A stretch of 64,000 bases of DNA from Paucilactobacillus hokkaidonensis JCM 18461 (GCF_000829395.1 NZ_AP014680.1:1426001-1490000); one strand, 5' to 3'; counted from the first letter of the stretch, positions 7,258 through 14,045 are shown. Notes: generated by a model from the sequence alone, not told the origin. Numbers and translations: made by a program.

Positions 7258-7419
7258 TCATTCTTTTTTTATTGTTGCGTTTTGCTGAAATTCTTTAATT
7301 ACCAAAGTTGATAAATGTTGCCATAGTGACGTGGTCAATTCGTGTTCTTGTACAAATTCAACTAGTGATGCTGCTAATTCATTTTCTTCTTCAACTGTAA
7401 TTACTTTTTTCACATCCAT
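7258..7419 (-). CDS. Small phage early protein, 53 aa
   Basis: The reading frame extends upstream into the Cro-like gene. The plausible starts are the ATG at 7417-7419 (MDVKKVITVEEENELAASLV...) or the in-frame GTG two codons later, both served by AGGGGGA. The GTG has the better spacing. The product is an acidic helical peptide with no known domain. It follows the Cro-like gene by a few bases and precedes the antirepressor, so it belongs to the first lytic transcript. Confidence 0.5.
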   Translation of the reverse strand: MDVKKVITVEEENELAASLVEFVQEHELTTSLWQHLSTLVIKEFQQNATIKKE

Positions 7420-7424
7420 TCCCC

Positions 7425-7607
7425 CTACTTCATTCCTAAATATTCTTTGACCTTCTGCAAATTTTTCTCGGCTGCTGGTCCCATAGTTGTTCCGGTAACT
7501 AATTGACGTAGATATTGATCCGACCATTCAAAATGTCTAGCAACCTCAACTTGCTTCATTTCTTTGTCAATTAATCGTTTCTTAAACCGTTTCTCAAGTG
7601 TTGACAT
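7425..7607 (-). CDS. Cro-like HTH regulator
   Basis: A short DNA-binding protein of about 60 residues (MSTLEKRFKKRLIDKEMKQV...). A helix-turn-helix is visible in MKQVEVARHFEWSDQYLRQL. ATG 7607 has AGGTGA eight bases upstream; an in-frame GTG at 7619 is an alternative. It is the first gene of the leftward transcript, opposite a CI-like repressor across a region with three matching operators, so it takes the Cro position in the lysis-lysogeny switch. It is expected to act on the same TTTACC...GGTAAA sites. Confidence 0.8.
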   Translation of the reverse strand: MSTLEKRFKKRLIDKEMKQVEVARHFEWSDQYLRQLVTGTTMGPAAEKNLQKVKEYLGMK

Positions 7608-7660
7608 GTATGTGTTCACCTACTTCCTTTTTTAATTAATAATTTCAGCTATAAAAGTTA

Positions 7661-7689
7661 TTGACTTATTTTTACCTTTAGGGTAAACT
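7661..7689 (+). promoter_or_regulatory. Rightward lysogeny promoter overlapping operator O1
   Basis: TTGACT (7661-7666), a 17 bp spacer, then TAAACT (7684-7689). The operator TTTACCTTTAGGGTAAA (7671-7687) fills the spacer and touches the -10. Transcription would start near 7696 and run to the CI-like gene at 7883, giving a leader of about 187 bases that crosses the opposing promoter. Confidence 0.6.
7671..7687. promoter_or_regulatory. Repressor operator O1
   Basis: TTTACC-TTTAG-GGTAAA, a 6+5+6 perfect inverted repeat. The other two copies are at 7802-7818 and 7834-7850. The shared core is ACC-N5-GGTAA. Confidence 0.75.
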
Positions 7690-7767
7690 CAAGACACAGT
7701 TAAATAAGCAATAAAAAGTCATGTATCCCACGTCTGCCAACGCTTAAACATGTTCGTTTTGTTTTGC

Positions 7768-7781
7768 TTATTAGCTAATAA
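7768..7781. repeat. Perfect 14 bp palindrome in the switch region
   Basis: TTATTAGCTAATAA lies between the two opposing promoters. Its sequence is unrelated to the ACC-N5-GGT operators. It may be a second regulator's site or only AT-rich chance symmetry. Confidence 0.4.
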
Positions 7782-7798
7782 CCTTAGCTGATGAATAA

Positions 7799-7827
7799 AG
7801 TATAACCTTGAAGGTAAATTAAGTCAA
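7799..7827 (-). promoter_or_regulatory. Leftward lytic promoter overlapping operator O2
   Basis: On the minus strand: TTGACT (7827-7822), a 17 bp spacer, then TATACT (7804-7799), a near-consensus vegetative promoter. Operator O2 (7802-7818) covers the -10 and spacer, and O3 lies just upstream. It points at the Cro-like gene and at the rightward promoter 110 bp away. Confidence 0.75.
7802..7818. promoter_or_regulatory. Repressor operator O2
   Basis: ATAACCTTGAAGGTAAA matches O1 and O3 in the ACC-N5-GGTAA core and lies inside the leftward promoter. Repressor bound here would block lytic transcription. Confidence 0.7.
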
Positions 7828-7833
7828 CATGTT

Positions 7834-7850
7834 TTTACCGTAAAGGTAAC
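7834..7850. promoter_or_regulatory. Repressor operator O3
   Basis: TTTACCGTAAAGGTAAC. Its centre is 32 bp from that of O2, about three helical turns, which would put two bound dimers on the same DNA face. It overlaps no obvious promoter and lies 33 bases before the CI-like start. Confidence 0.7.
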
Positions 7851-7882
7851 AAAATCATCTAGCACATGAAAGGAATATTGAT

Positions 7883-8206
7883 ATGGCGCTATTTGATAAT
7901 GTAAAAAAATTTGCAAAACTTCGTGGAATGAATCTCCAAGAAGTTGCAATAAAATCAGGGCTTAGCAAAAACACTCTGTACAAATGGAAAGACTATAAGC
8001 CCTCAGATCCTTATATTTTAGCGGTTGCTAAGACTCTTGGCGTTACATATGAAGAACTAACAGGAACCGCAAAAGAAACAACACCAACTAAAATTGACCT
8101 TGGTGCCGCCTTAGATGATTCAGACGATGTAATCATGACATTTGATGGAAAGCCGATACCAGATGAAGATAAGGAACTAATTAAACGGCTGTTAAGAGGT
8201 AAGTAA
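7883..8206 (+). CDS. CI-like phage repressor (short, HTH_XRE)
   Basis: A 107-residue repressor. The N-terminal XRE helix-turn-helix is clear (MNLQEVAIKSGLSKNTLYKW, residues about 16-35), followed by helices to about residue 70 and a short acidic C-terminal tail. It lacks the RecA-cleaved peptidase domain of lambda CI. The next gene encodes an ImmA-type metalloprotease, so induction probably occurs by proteolysis in trans, as in ICEBs1 and many Firmicute prophages. The start has a GAAAGGA site. It should bind the three TTTACC-N5-GGTAAA operators upstream. Confidence 0.88.
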   Translation: MALFDNVKKFAKLRGMNLQEVAIKSGLSKNTLYKWKDYKPSDPYILAVAKTLGVTYEELTGTAKETTPTKIDLGAALDDSDDVIMTFDGKPIPDEDKELIKRLLRGK

Positions 8207-8207
8207 T

Positions 8208-8612
8208 ATGGACGATATCGTAATAGATTTATGTAATTATGCTATGAAACATAATATAGGGTTTATTCTAACAAAGCATTTAGATTCTAGTACTGTAGCT
8301 GCTGCCAACACAGAGTCACGTACCATAATAGTTAATACGAATTACAAGGATAAACGACAGATACCATTACAGTTTGCTCATGAAATTGGGCACATTGTTA
8401 ATGGTGATCATTCAATGAGAGCTTTGTATTTTACACCATCAAGATATGGTATTGAATTAAAAGCTAACATTACTGCATTAAATTTATTAGCACCCTATTA
8501 TTTAGAAGATAAACCAGATGAGTACGTGGACGTCGATTCATTTATGGAAATGTTCGCCGTTCCTGAGCATCTACGAGATGCTGCTGAACAAGTTTTATAT
8601 AGTAATGATTAA
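8208..8612 (+). CDS. ImmA/IrrE-type metalloprotease (anti-repressor)
   Basis: A 134-residue zinc protease of the ImmA/IrrE (COG2856, DUF955) family. The catalytic helix reads FAHEIGHIVNGD (HEXXH) near residue 60, and downstream acidic residues could supply the third ligand. It begins one base after the repressor stop, so the pair is one unit. By analogy with ImmA-ImmR, it is expected to cleave the short CI-like repressor after a DNA-damage or cell signal, which fits a repressor with no self-cleavage domain. Confidence 0.88.
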   Translation: MDDIVIDLCNYAMKHNIGFILTKHLDSSTVAAANTESRTIIVNTNYKDKRQIPLQFAHEIGHIVNGDHSMRALYFTPSRYGIELKANITALNLLAPYYLEDKPDEYVDVDSFMEMFAVPEHLRDAAEQVLYSND

Positions 8613-8709
8613 TATGTATTGTCCGAATGGCTGACGACAATAAAAGCCGCCTACCTAATTAATGAAGTGGTCTCATTGGTTAAATAAAATTCAAGGAGTC
8701 AGGTATATT

Positions 8710-9222
8710 ATGTCTAAAAAAATTCAGGGTGAAGATGGAAAAACTTATGTACAAAAGAAACCATTCTACAAACGTTTCTGGTTCTGGGTTTTAATTATTA
8801 TTATCGTTATTGGTGTGGGTTCACAAATGGGAAATGGATCAAGTTCAACATCCAGTAGCTCATCCTCTAGCGAATCATCATCTGCAAAATCATCATCCTC
8901 ATCAGAAAAAGTGCCAACAGAATACAAAAATGCTCTAATCAAAGCTCAATCCTATGCAACAACAATGGATATGTCGGAAGCATCTGTTAAAGCACAATTA
9001 ACTTCTGACTCTGGTGAAGGCTTTTCAGAAGACGCTGCTAATTATGCAATGAAGAATTTGAAGGGTGTTAATTGGGATAAAAATGCTCTTGCCAAAGCAA
9101 AGAGTTATCAAGATGATCAAGCTATGTCTGTAGATGCAATCCGTGAACAATTAACTTCAACTGCTGGTGAACAATTTACAGCAGAACAAGCGGATTATGC
9201 TATTCAACATTTAGGAAATTAA
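8710..9222 (+). CDS. Ltp-like superinfection-exclusion protein, membrane-anchored
   Basis: A 170-residue surface protein. Start: ATG 8710 with AAGGAG upstream; the longer frame to 8662 lacks a site. Residues about 20-45 are a transmembrane segment (FWFWVLIIIIVIGVGSQMG), followed by a Ser-rich linker (about 50-75) and two tandem about 48-residue repeats. The first begins YKNALIKAQSYATTMDMSEA and the second DKNALAKAKSYQDDQAMSVD. These match the Ltp repeat (PF07553), the part of phage TP-J34 Ltp that blocks incoming phage DNA injection. Unlike TP-J34 Ltp there is no lipobox cysteine, so it is held by the helix. Its position between immunity genes and integrase fits lysogenic expression. Confidence 0.85.
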   Translation: MSKKIQGEDGKTYVQKKPFYKRFWFWVLIIIIVIGVGSQMGNGSSSTSSSSSSSESSSAKSSSSSEKVPTEYKNALIKAQSYATTMDMSEASVKAQLTSDSGEGFSEDAANYAMKNLKGVNWDKNALAKAKSYQDDQAMSVDAIREQLTSTAGEQFTAEQADYAIQHLGN

Positions 9223-9231
9223 ATTATTCAT

Positions 9232-9248
9232 TCCACCACTATGGTGGA
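9232..9248 (+). terminator. Short hairpin after the ltp-like gene
   Basis: TCCACCA and TGGTGGA flank a three-base loop just after the ltp-like stop. There is no T-run, so termination would be weak; it may instead be an mRNA 3' stabiliser. Confidence 0.3.
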
Positions 9249-9339
9249 TTTACATATGCATTCACTCATTATTAAAATCTATTTATTGTCCCTAACACAG
9301 ATGACTCTAAACTCGGTGAAACTATTGGGAGATGTAATA

Positions 9340-10116
9340 ATGGCAAAAGTATGTGCTGTATGTGGAAAACGATTAAAATTATTAGATCAAAATGTAAAAT
9401 TTACTGATGGATATGTTGGTGAAGAGTGTTACCAAAAAGTTGGAATGAAAAACAGCATGTCAGATATCAACTGGGCAAACACACATAGTATCACTGAAAT
9501 AGCTCAAGCAATTCAAAATAATGAAACTATTGATACAAAAGCGCTATTAAAAGCAGCCAAAGACTCTAATAATGCTGAAAAGCAACAAAAAATAGATAAT
9601 ATATTAAACCAATTCAAAGAAGCTGGTGTTACCGATACCTTTGGTACAAAAAAAGAAATTAATGCTTTACCTGATATATTGGGTGAAAACGAGATCATCA
9701 GATATGCAACCAGTGGCCTAGTAGATGGCAATACAATTCTTATGATTTGCACTGACTTACGCATCGTTTTTATTGATAAGGGCTTAGTTTATGGTATTAA
9801 ATCAACAGAGATTCCTTTAGACATGGTGAACTCTGCAAACTACGAAAAAGGTATGTTATTAGGAAAAATTTCAATTGTAAATGGTGCCGTTACTACTATA
9901 GTTGATAACGTGAATAAAAATACCGCTTCAAAAATGGTAGATATAATTAAACAGGCTAGGCTTGATTTAATTAATAAAGAAAAACAACCTGTCATGACTG
10001 CTAAAACAGAACAAACATTATCCGACAAATTAAAAGCACTAAAATCATTACTAGATCAAGGCATTCTTACGCAGGATGAATTTGATGCCAAGAAGAAACA
10101 ATTATTAGGAATTTAA
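9340..10116 (+). CDS. Zinc ribbon (DUF4428) - bacterial PH - SHOCT protein
   Basis: A 258-residue cytoplasmic protein. Start: ATG 9340 with GGGAG seven bases upstream; the upstream extension lacks a ribosome site. Domains in order: a DUF4428-like ribbon with CAVCGKRLKLLD and a later Cys (CxxC...C) in residues 1-40; a helical linker; a bacterial PH/YokE-like domain (about 110-205, LGENEIIRYATSGLVDGNTI, MICTDLRIVFIDKGLVYGIK); and a C-terminal SHOCT motif (LKALKSLLDQGILTQDEFDA). This trio recurs in Firmicute prophages and mobile elements, with unknown biochemistry. It sits beside the Ltp-like exclusion gene in the lysogeny cassette, so a role in phage exclusion or regulation is inferred only. 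Confidence 0.8.
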   Translation: MAKVCAVCGKRLKLLDQNVKFTDGYVGEECYQKVGMKNSMSDINWANTHSITEIAQAIQNNETIDTKALLKAAKDSNNAEKQQKIDNILNQFKEAGVTDTFGTKKEINALPDILGENEIIRYATSGLVDGNTILMICTDLRIVFIDKGLVYGIKSTEIPLDMVNSANYEKGMLLGKISIVNGAVTTIVDNVNKNTASKMVDIIKQARLDLINKEKQPVMTAKTEQTLSDKLKALKSLLDQGILTQDEFDAKKKQLLGI

Positions 10117-10123
10117 CACAAAC

Positions 10124-10168
10124 AAAAAAGCACACCCTCATCCCCGACCAAAGTTTTGAGAGTGTGCT
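10124..10168 (-). terminator. Minus-strand terminator before integrase gene
   Basis: AGCACACCCTCA (10129-10140) pairs with TGAGAGTGTGCT (10157-10168) with one mismatch. Read leftward it is followed by TTTTTTG. It would stop antisense transcripts coming from the integrase side and could also shield the 3' end of the PH-SHOCT mRNA. Confidence 0.6.
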
Positions 10169-10256
10169 AACCAAACCTGACACTACAAGAGTATCTGATT
10201 CTGACTTATTTAGTATACCTGAAAGGAAGTGACCTGACAAACATTTATCCAAAAAA

Positions 10257-10273
10257 ATTGCCTTAGCTCGGTC
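10257..10273. repeat. 17 bp direct repeat, copy 2
   Basis: ATTGCCTTAGCTCGGTC, identical to 6145-6161, ending 21 bases before the integrase start and ahead of its GAAAGGA ribosome site. Confidence 0.6.
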
Positions 10274-10294
10274 TAATTTGAAAGGATAAATAAA

Positions 10295-11464
10295 ATGAAA
10301 TATTTAGATGAACAAAAATTGAAACGTGATCCACGAGTTAGAAGCTATAAAACTAAAGATGGTGACAAACGTTATCGTGTTAGATTTAAGAAAACAATTC
10401 TAGGCAATCAACTTTTATTCGAAAAACAAGGTTTAAAAAATTCACGACTAGCTACCCAATGGGCTGATGAAGCAATTCATCAGGCAATGTTAAACAATGG
10501 AACCGCCAAACATGTCAGTGTTCAAGAATACTTTAATCTTTGGCGAAAACGGCATACAGACGTAAACGATTGGAAGCCAGACACTATCCGTGACTATGAC
10601 ATGATTTTTAATAATCACATTTTGCCACGATACGGTAATACTAAATTGGAAGACATCAATCGTAATGAGTTCCAAGAATATTTGAATTCATTATACGAAA
10701 TCGAACGTGTTGGTAAATCGTCAACTAAGATTGGTTACTCGTCTAAGACGATTAGTACTATCAAACATAATTTTAGTATTATGCTAAACGAAGCCGTAGA
10801 AGATGAGTTAATCCCAATCAATCGAATTAAACGCTGTCGTGTCAAAGATACTGATAAACACAAACGCAACTTATCGATTACCGAAGATAAGTATTTTGAG
10901 GCCATAGACGCAGCCAATCGGGTATTAGACCCAATTGGTCTTGGAATGTTTTACCTGTCCCTATTGGCACTCAGACACGGTGAAATTATGGGCATACAAC
11001 CTCAATATGTATTCTTGGACCATGTTCAAGTGGAAATATCCAGAACCCTTGCAGCACCAGACGGGAATACACTAAAAAATAAGCGTTCATACCGTGATGT
11101 TCCAATTACCCCCAAAGTACACAAGATTTTACAGAATGCGATTAATGCTTCACGTCAAATTTATTTGGAGTGTGATAAGCAATTAAAAAAAGACTCCTTT
11201 ATTTTTGTTAATCGTGATGCCAGACCAATGAACTATACAACTATCAACCATCATTTTGATTTAGTCTCTGATGAAATTGGATTCCACATCTATCCACATT
11301 TAATGCGACATGCATTTGCTACTTTTGCAATGCCACAAGCTGCTGATCCGGTTGATGTTCAAAATATTATGGGACATTCGCATCTTGATATGACACTCAA
11401 ATATGACACAGGTACGGAAAAACGAGCAAAGGAAATAGTAAAAAATATGTCCGTGTTTGGGTAA
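10295..11464 (+). CDS. int: Phage tyrosine integrase
   Basis: A 389-residue site-specific recombinase. An N-terminal arm-binding region (residues 1-65, RSYKTKDGDKRYRVRFKKT) is followed by a SAM-like core-binding domain (about 70-180). The catalytic domain has the first Arg in LALRHGEIMGI (near 228), the HxxR box as HLMRHAFATFA (near 335), and the nucleophile Tyr in MTLKYDTGT (near 371). It lies at the prophage edge and reads outward, so the attachment site should fall between its stop and mecA. The set of int, repressor and antirepressor indicates a temperate phage able to integrate and excise. Confidence 0.95.
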   Translation: MKYLDEQKLKRDPRVRSYKTKDGDKRYRVRFKKTILGNQLLFEKQGLKNSRLATQWADEAIHQAMLNNGTAKHVSVQEYFNLWRKRHTDVNDWKPDTIRDYDMIFNNHILPRYGNTKLEDINRNEFQEYLNSLYEIERVGKSSTKIGYSSKTISTIKHNFSIMLNEAVEDELIPINRIKRCRVKDTDKHKRNLSITEDKYFEAIDAANRVLDPIGLGMFYLSLLALRHGEIMGIQPQYVFLDHVQVEISRTLAAPDGNTLKNKRSYRDVPITPKVHKILQNAINASRQIYLECDKQLKKDSFIFVNRDARPMNYTTINHHFDLVSDEIGFHIYPHLMRHAFATFAMPQAADPVDVQNIMGHSHLDMTLKYDTGTEKRAKEIVKNMSVFG

Positions 11465-11475
11465 TTTTTGCTAAC

Positions 11476-11517
11476 AAAAAAATCGCTCAATCCCTTCCAT
11501 GAAAAAGGATTGAGCGA
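11476..11517 (-). terminator. mecA terminator at the prophage/host junction
   Basis: TCGCTCAATCC (11483-11493) and GGATTGAGCGA (11507-11517) form a perfect 11 bp stem. Read leftward it ends in seven T residues. It lies downstream of mecA and just 12 bases from the integrase stop, so it separates the two convergent genes. Confidence 0.7.
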
Positions 11518-11610
11518 CTAAGGTGAGTAAGAAAGTGTGTAAAAGTTTACGTTCCCCACCAACTTCTCACTTTATAGGTGAAAAAGTGGAACTATTTGGA
11601 ATTATTGACT

Positions 11611-11634
11611 ATTGATAAACCGCGGTATATCAAT
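11611..11634. other. Near-palindrome, candidate attR core or integrase site
   Basis: ATTGATAAACCGCGGTATATCAAT is a 24 bp near-palindrome (one mismatched pair) centred on CCGCGG. It lies in the 196 bp between the integrase and mecA stops, the only place attR can be on this side. The matching attL is outside the window, so this cannot be confirmed here. Confidence 0.35.
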
Positions 11635-11660
11635 CCTTGTGACTCCAGATAATTCCCAAA

Positions 11661-12365
11661 TCACTTAGAAAAATAAAAACGCGTCAACTCAAGAGCTGAA
11701 TTGTCCATAACCTTCTTGCCATGTTCATTCAAAACGTCTGACGTAACAGCGGCCTTATCTCCATATTCATAGGCAACTGCCAATTCATCTTTAATCGTCT
11801 CTGGCGTAGTTTGGTCAACAAAGAAAATAATTTCCAAATAATAAGAATCCCGATAAGTATATAAATTAGAAATTGCGTTTTCTAAATGCAATATACGCGC
11901 AATTTGAACCATATTCTCAAAATCGGCTAGCTTAATCACAGTGACACTTTTTTCTAATTCTTGATCATTTACTGCGGAGTCTAATTCATCGTTGCCAACG
12001 GCACTCTTGCGCTGATCAGCATGCTTACCATCCGTTTGTTCTAGTTGTCGTTTTAAGAAATCTGAAATATCATCTGTCTGCAACTCTTGAGCATCGTCTG
12101 CCTGATCAGCAATAACTTCTTCATCAATTCCGTTCTTACTAATAAACAATTCCAATCCATTACGGTTTGGTAGTACCTGAAAAGTGACCGAATCATTATC
12201 TTGAAACTGATGTTCAGTATCAACTTCTTCTAAAATGCTGTAGAAGAAACTCTCAATCTGTTGGTGATTACCTAATAAATCAAGCACGGTAATACCGCGT
12301 TGAGTTAAATCGTCATTCCCGATCAATACACGAATTGTATTCTCGTTAATTCGTTCCATTTCCAT
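11661..12365 (-). CDS. mecA: Adaptor protein MecA
   Basis: A 234-residue adaptor that delivers substrates such as ComK, or misfolded and regulatory proteins, to the ClpCP protease. The start was moved from 12392 to ATG 12365 because the family begins MEMERINENTIRVLI and GAAAGGGG lies upstream. The N-terminal substrate-binding domain (about 1-80) leads through an acidic, variable linker (about 90-140) into the C-terminal ClpC-binding domain (KLADFENMVQIARILHLENA, SYYLEIIFFVDQTTPETIKD). It is next to spx, a ClpXP substrate, as is usual in lactobacilli. The prophage is inserted just beyond its 3' end without touching the frame. Confidence 0.93.
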   Translation of the reverse strand: MEMERINENTIRVLIGNDDLTQRGITVLDLLGNHQQIESFFYSILEEVDTEHQFQDNDSVTFQVLPNRNGLELFISKNGIDEEVIADQADDAQELQTDDISDFLKRQLEQTDGKHADQRKSAVGNDELDSAVNDQELEKSVTVIKLADFENMVQIARILHLENAISNLYTYRDSYYLEIIFFVDQTTPETIKDELAVAYEYGDKAAVTSDVLNEHGKKVMDNSALELTRFYFSK

Positions 12366-12453
12366 TGAATTAGCACCCCTTTCGATCCGCACATAATGCT
12401 TCGTTATTTATTGTATATTCTAACCGTTTTTACTAAAAAGTAAAGGAAAGCAC

Positions 12454-12503
12454 AAGTAAAAGATGTCTAATACAATTTATTTTGTATTAGACATCTTTTA
12501 CTT
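12454..12503. terminator. 22 bp perfect-stem hairpin at the end of spx
   Basis: AAGTAAAAGATGTCTAATACAA-type arms (12454-12475 and 12482-12503) pair without mismatch around a six-base loop, and the right arm includes part of the spx stop codon. No long T-run follows on the leftward side. It may terminate, stabilise the spx mRNA 3' end, or act in both directions. Confidence 0.65.
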
Positions 12504-12903
12504 AAAACAAGTTGGCCTGTCGTTGTGCTTCAGCTAACTCTAATGCACGTACTTCACGCGGTAAGAACCGCCGAATTTCATCTTCATTATAACCCACCTG
12601 AAGTCGTTTATCGTCAATAATTATTGGACGGCGTAATAATCCAGGATTTTTTTGAATCAATTCATATAAAGTTTTCATCGGCAAATCGTCTAAATCGACG
12701 TGTAATTTTTGAAAGGCTTTTGATCGTTTAGAAATAATCTCTTCTGTTCCATCTTCAGTCATTCGAAGAATTGTTTTAATTTCATCCATTGACAATGGTT
12801 CAGAAAAAAGATTTCGTTCCTTATAAGGAATGTTATTTTCTTGTAGCCAAGCACGCGCTTTACGACAAGATGTGCAACTTGGAGATGTATAAAGTGTAAC
12901 CAT
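12502..12903 (-). CDS. spx: Transcriptional regulator Spx (ArsC family)
   Basis: A 133-residue RNA polymerase alpha-CTD-binding regulator of thiol and oxidative stress. The redox switch CTSC is at residues 10-13 ([14 protein letters not shown]). The alpha-binding and ArsC-fold motifs [20 protein letters not shown] and [11 protein letters not shown] are intact. Length is normal. GAAGGAGG precedes the ATG, and a small hairpin (CATCATAA...TTATGATG, 12924-12948) sits in the leader just before the site. It is degraded by ClpXP in relatives and pairs naturally with mecA next door. Confidence 0.95.
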   Translation of the reverse strand: MVTLYTSPSCTSCRKARAWLQENNIPYKERNLFSEPLSMDEIKTILRMTEDGTEEIISKRSKAFQKLHVDLDDLPMKTLYELIQKNPGLLRRPIIIDDKRLQVGYNEDEIRRFLPREVRALELAEAQRQANLF

Positions 12904-13210
12904 ATTAGTTTGCCTCCTTCAAACATCATAATCATATTAGTTATGATGTAATTCCCTGCTACGCTTTTAATTATACAACATAAATTAAAAAAAAGATATA
13001 GTATTTTAAATAACGTTGAAATAAAGGTCAAACTTTTTAATATACACTATAAAGACTTATGTCTATAAAAACACATATACTAGTTACTGAAATGCCATGT
13101 GTTTGCTATTCAATTGATTACAACTATTTAATTACTAATTAAGTCTAAAAGTTTTTAATTATGACTTTTTTGTGAATTTATTTTCAAAAATCCACTTCTA
13201 TTTTCTAAAG
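12904..13210. other. AT-rich intergenic region with spx leader
   Basis: These 307 bases hold no convincing gene. They contain the spx ribosome site, the leader hairpin at 12924-12948, and a minus-strand TATAAT (12970-12975) that could be the spx -10, although its -35 is poor. The remainder is AT-rich spacer behind the MBL-fold gene; I see no strong terminator there. Confidence 0.4.
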
Positions 13211-13951
13211 CTAGATTTCAATAACCTTCCCAGTAGACGCATAGTTCACAATCAGATCGCTAGGTACTATCTCTTTTGCAACACTAACCAACTTATCTGG
13301 CTGAATATTTTGCGGTAAATGCGATAATAATAATTGTTTCACCCGTGCTTTTACAGCAATTGTACCTGACTCTGCCGCAGTTAGATGCCATTTAGGACCA
13401 TTAGGCTCATCTAAAAAATTAGTATCAGTAATTAATAAATCTGTTTGATCAGCAAATCCAATCATTGCAGAAATATAAGCTGTATCTGCAGTAAATACAA
13501 AACTACGCTGTGTTTCTCGTTCTGTAAATCTCATTGCATAGGCGGTGACGGGATGCTTGGTTTCTAAAAAAGTAACGTCAAATGGTCCTAACTTTAAAGT
13601 CTGGTTTGGGTCATACGCTGCAGCAAATGTTGAATTAGGCCAATTTAGTTTTGCGAAGTTATCTTGATCTTTATTGTGACCATAAATTGGTAACATTGGT
13701 TGTCTTTTAACTCCTGGATTTAATTGCCAATAATGTTGTAATACTCCTACATCAGCAATATGATCCGCATGATAATGAGATAAAATTACTGCATTTAATT
13801 GCAACGGGTCAATCACCTGTTCCAATTTTAGTAATACCCCGCTCCCACAATCTAATAGTAAATTATAATTCTTGGTCTGAATCAAATAGCCAGAGGTAGC
13901 CTGATTATCATATGGATAACCACCATAAAATCCTAGAACTGTAATTTTCAA
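13211..13951 (-). CDS. MBL-fold metal-dependent hydrolase (YhfI-like)
   Basis: A 246-residue protein of the beta-lactamase fold. Start chosen: TTG at 13951, because GGAGGAAATATA sits directly before it; the ATG at 13969 would bury that site. The metal motif is SHYHADH (HxHxDH) near residue 65, with further ligands in ETKHPVTAYAM, FTADTAY and the C-terminal LLLSHLPQNI. This matches the YhfI/ribonuclease Z-like branch that handles small phosphodiesters or RNA in other bacteria, but the substrate is unknown. It is a single leftward gene with its own spacer on both sides. Confidence 0.85.
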   Translation of the reverse strand: MKITVLGFYGGYPYDNQATSGYLIQTKNYNLLLDCGSGVLLKLEQVIDPLQLNAVILSHYHADHIADVGVLQHYWQLNPGVKRQPMLPIYGHNKDQDNFAKLNWPNSTFAAAYDPNQTLKLGPFDVTFLETKHPVTAYAMRFTERETQRSFVFTADTAYISAMIGFADQTDLLITDTNFLDEPNGPKWHLTAAESGTIAVKARVKQLLLSHLPQNIQPDKLVSVAKEIVPSDLIVNYASTGKVIEI

Positions 13952-14045
13952 TATATTTCCTCCATTCAAAATATCTTCACAATAGATGGTATCATTTTCT
14001 TTTCAATTATAAAACTCCTATAATTCAAATAGGAGGTTGATTAAA

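Noticed and set aside
8866-8920. Ser-rich TCA/TCC run in the ltp-like gene, considered as a tandem repeat array
   Set aside because: It codes a low-complexity Ser linker with mixed codons and no fixed repeat unit, as is usual for surface-anchored proteins.
12759-13031. 90-residue minus-strand frame overlapping spx and its leader
   Set aside because: It overlaps the spx code in another frame, has no ribosome site and is made mostly of AT-rich leader sequence.
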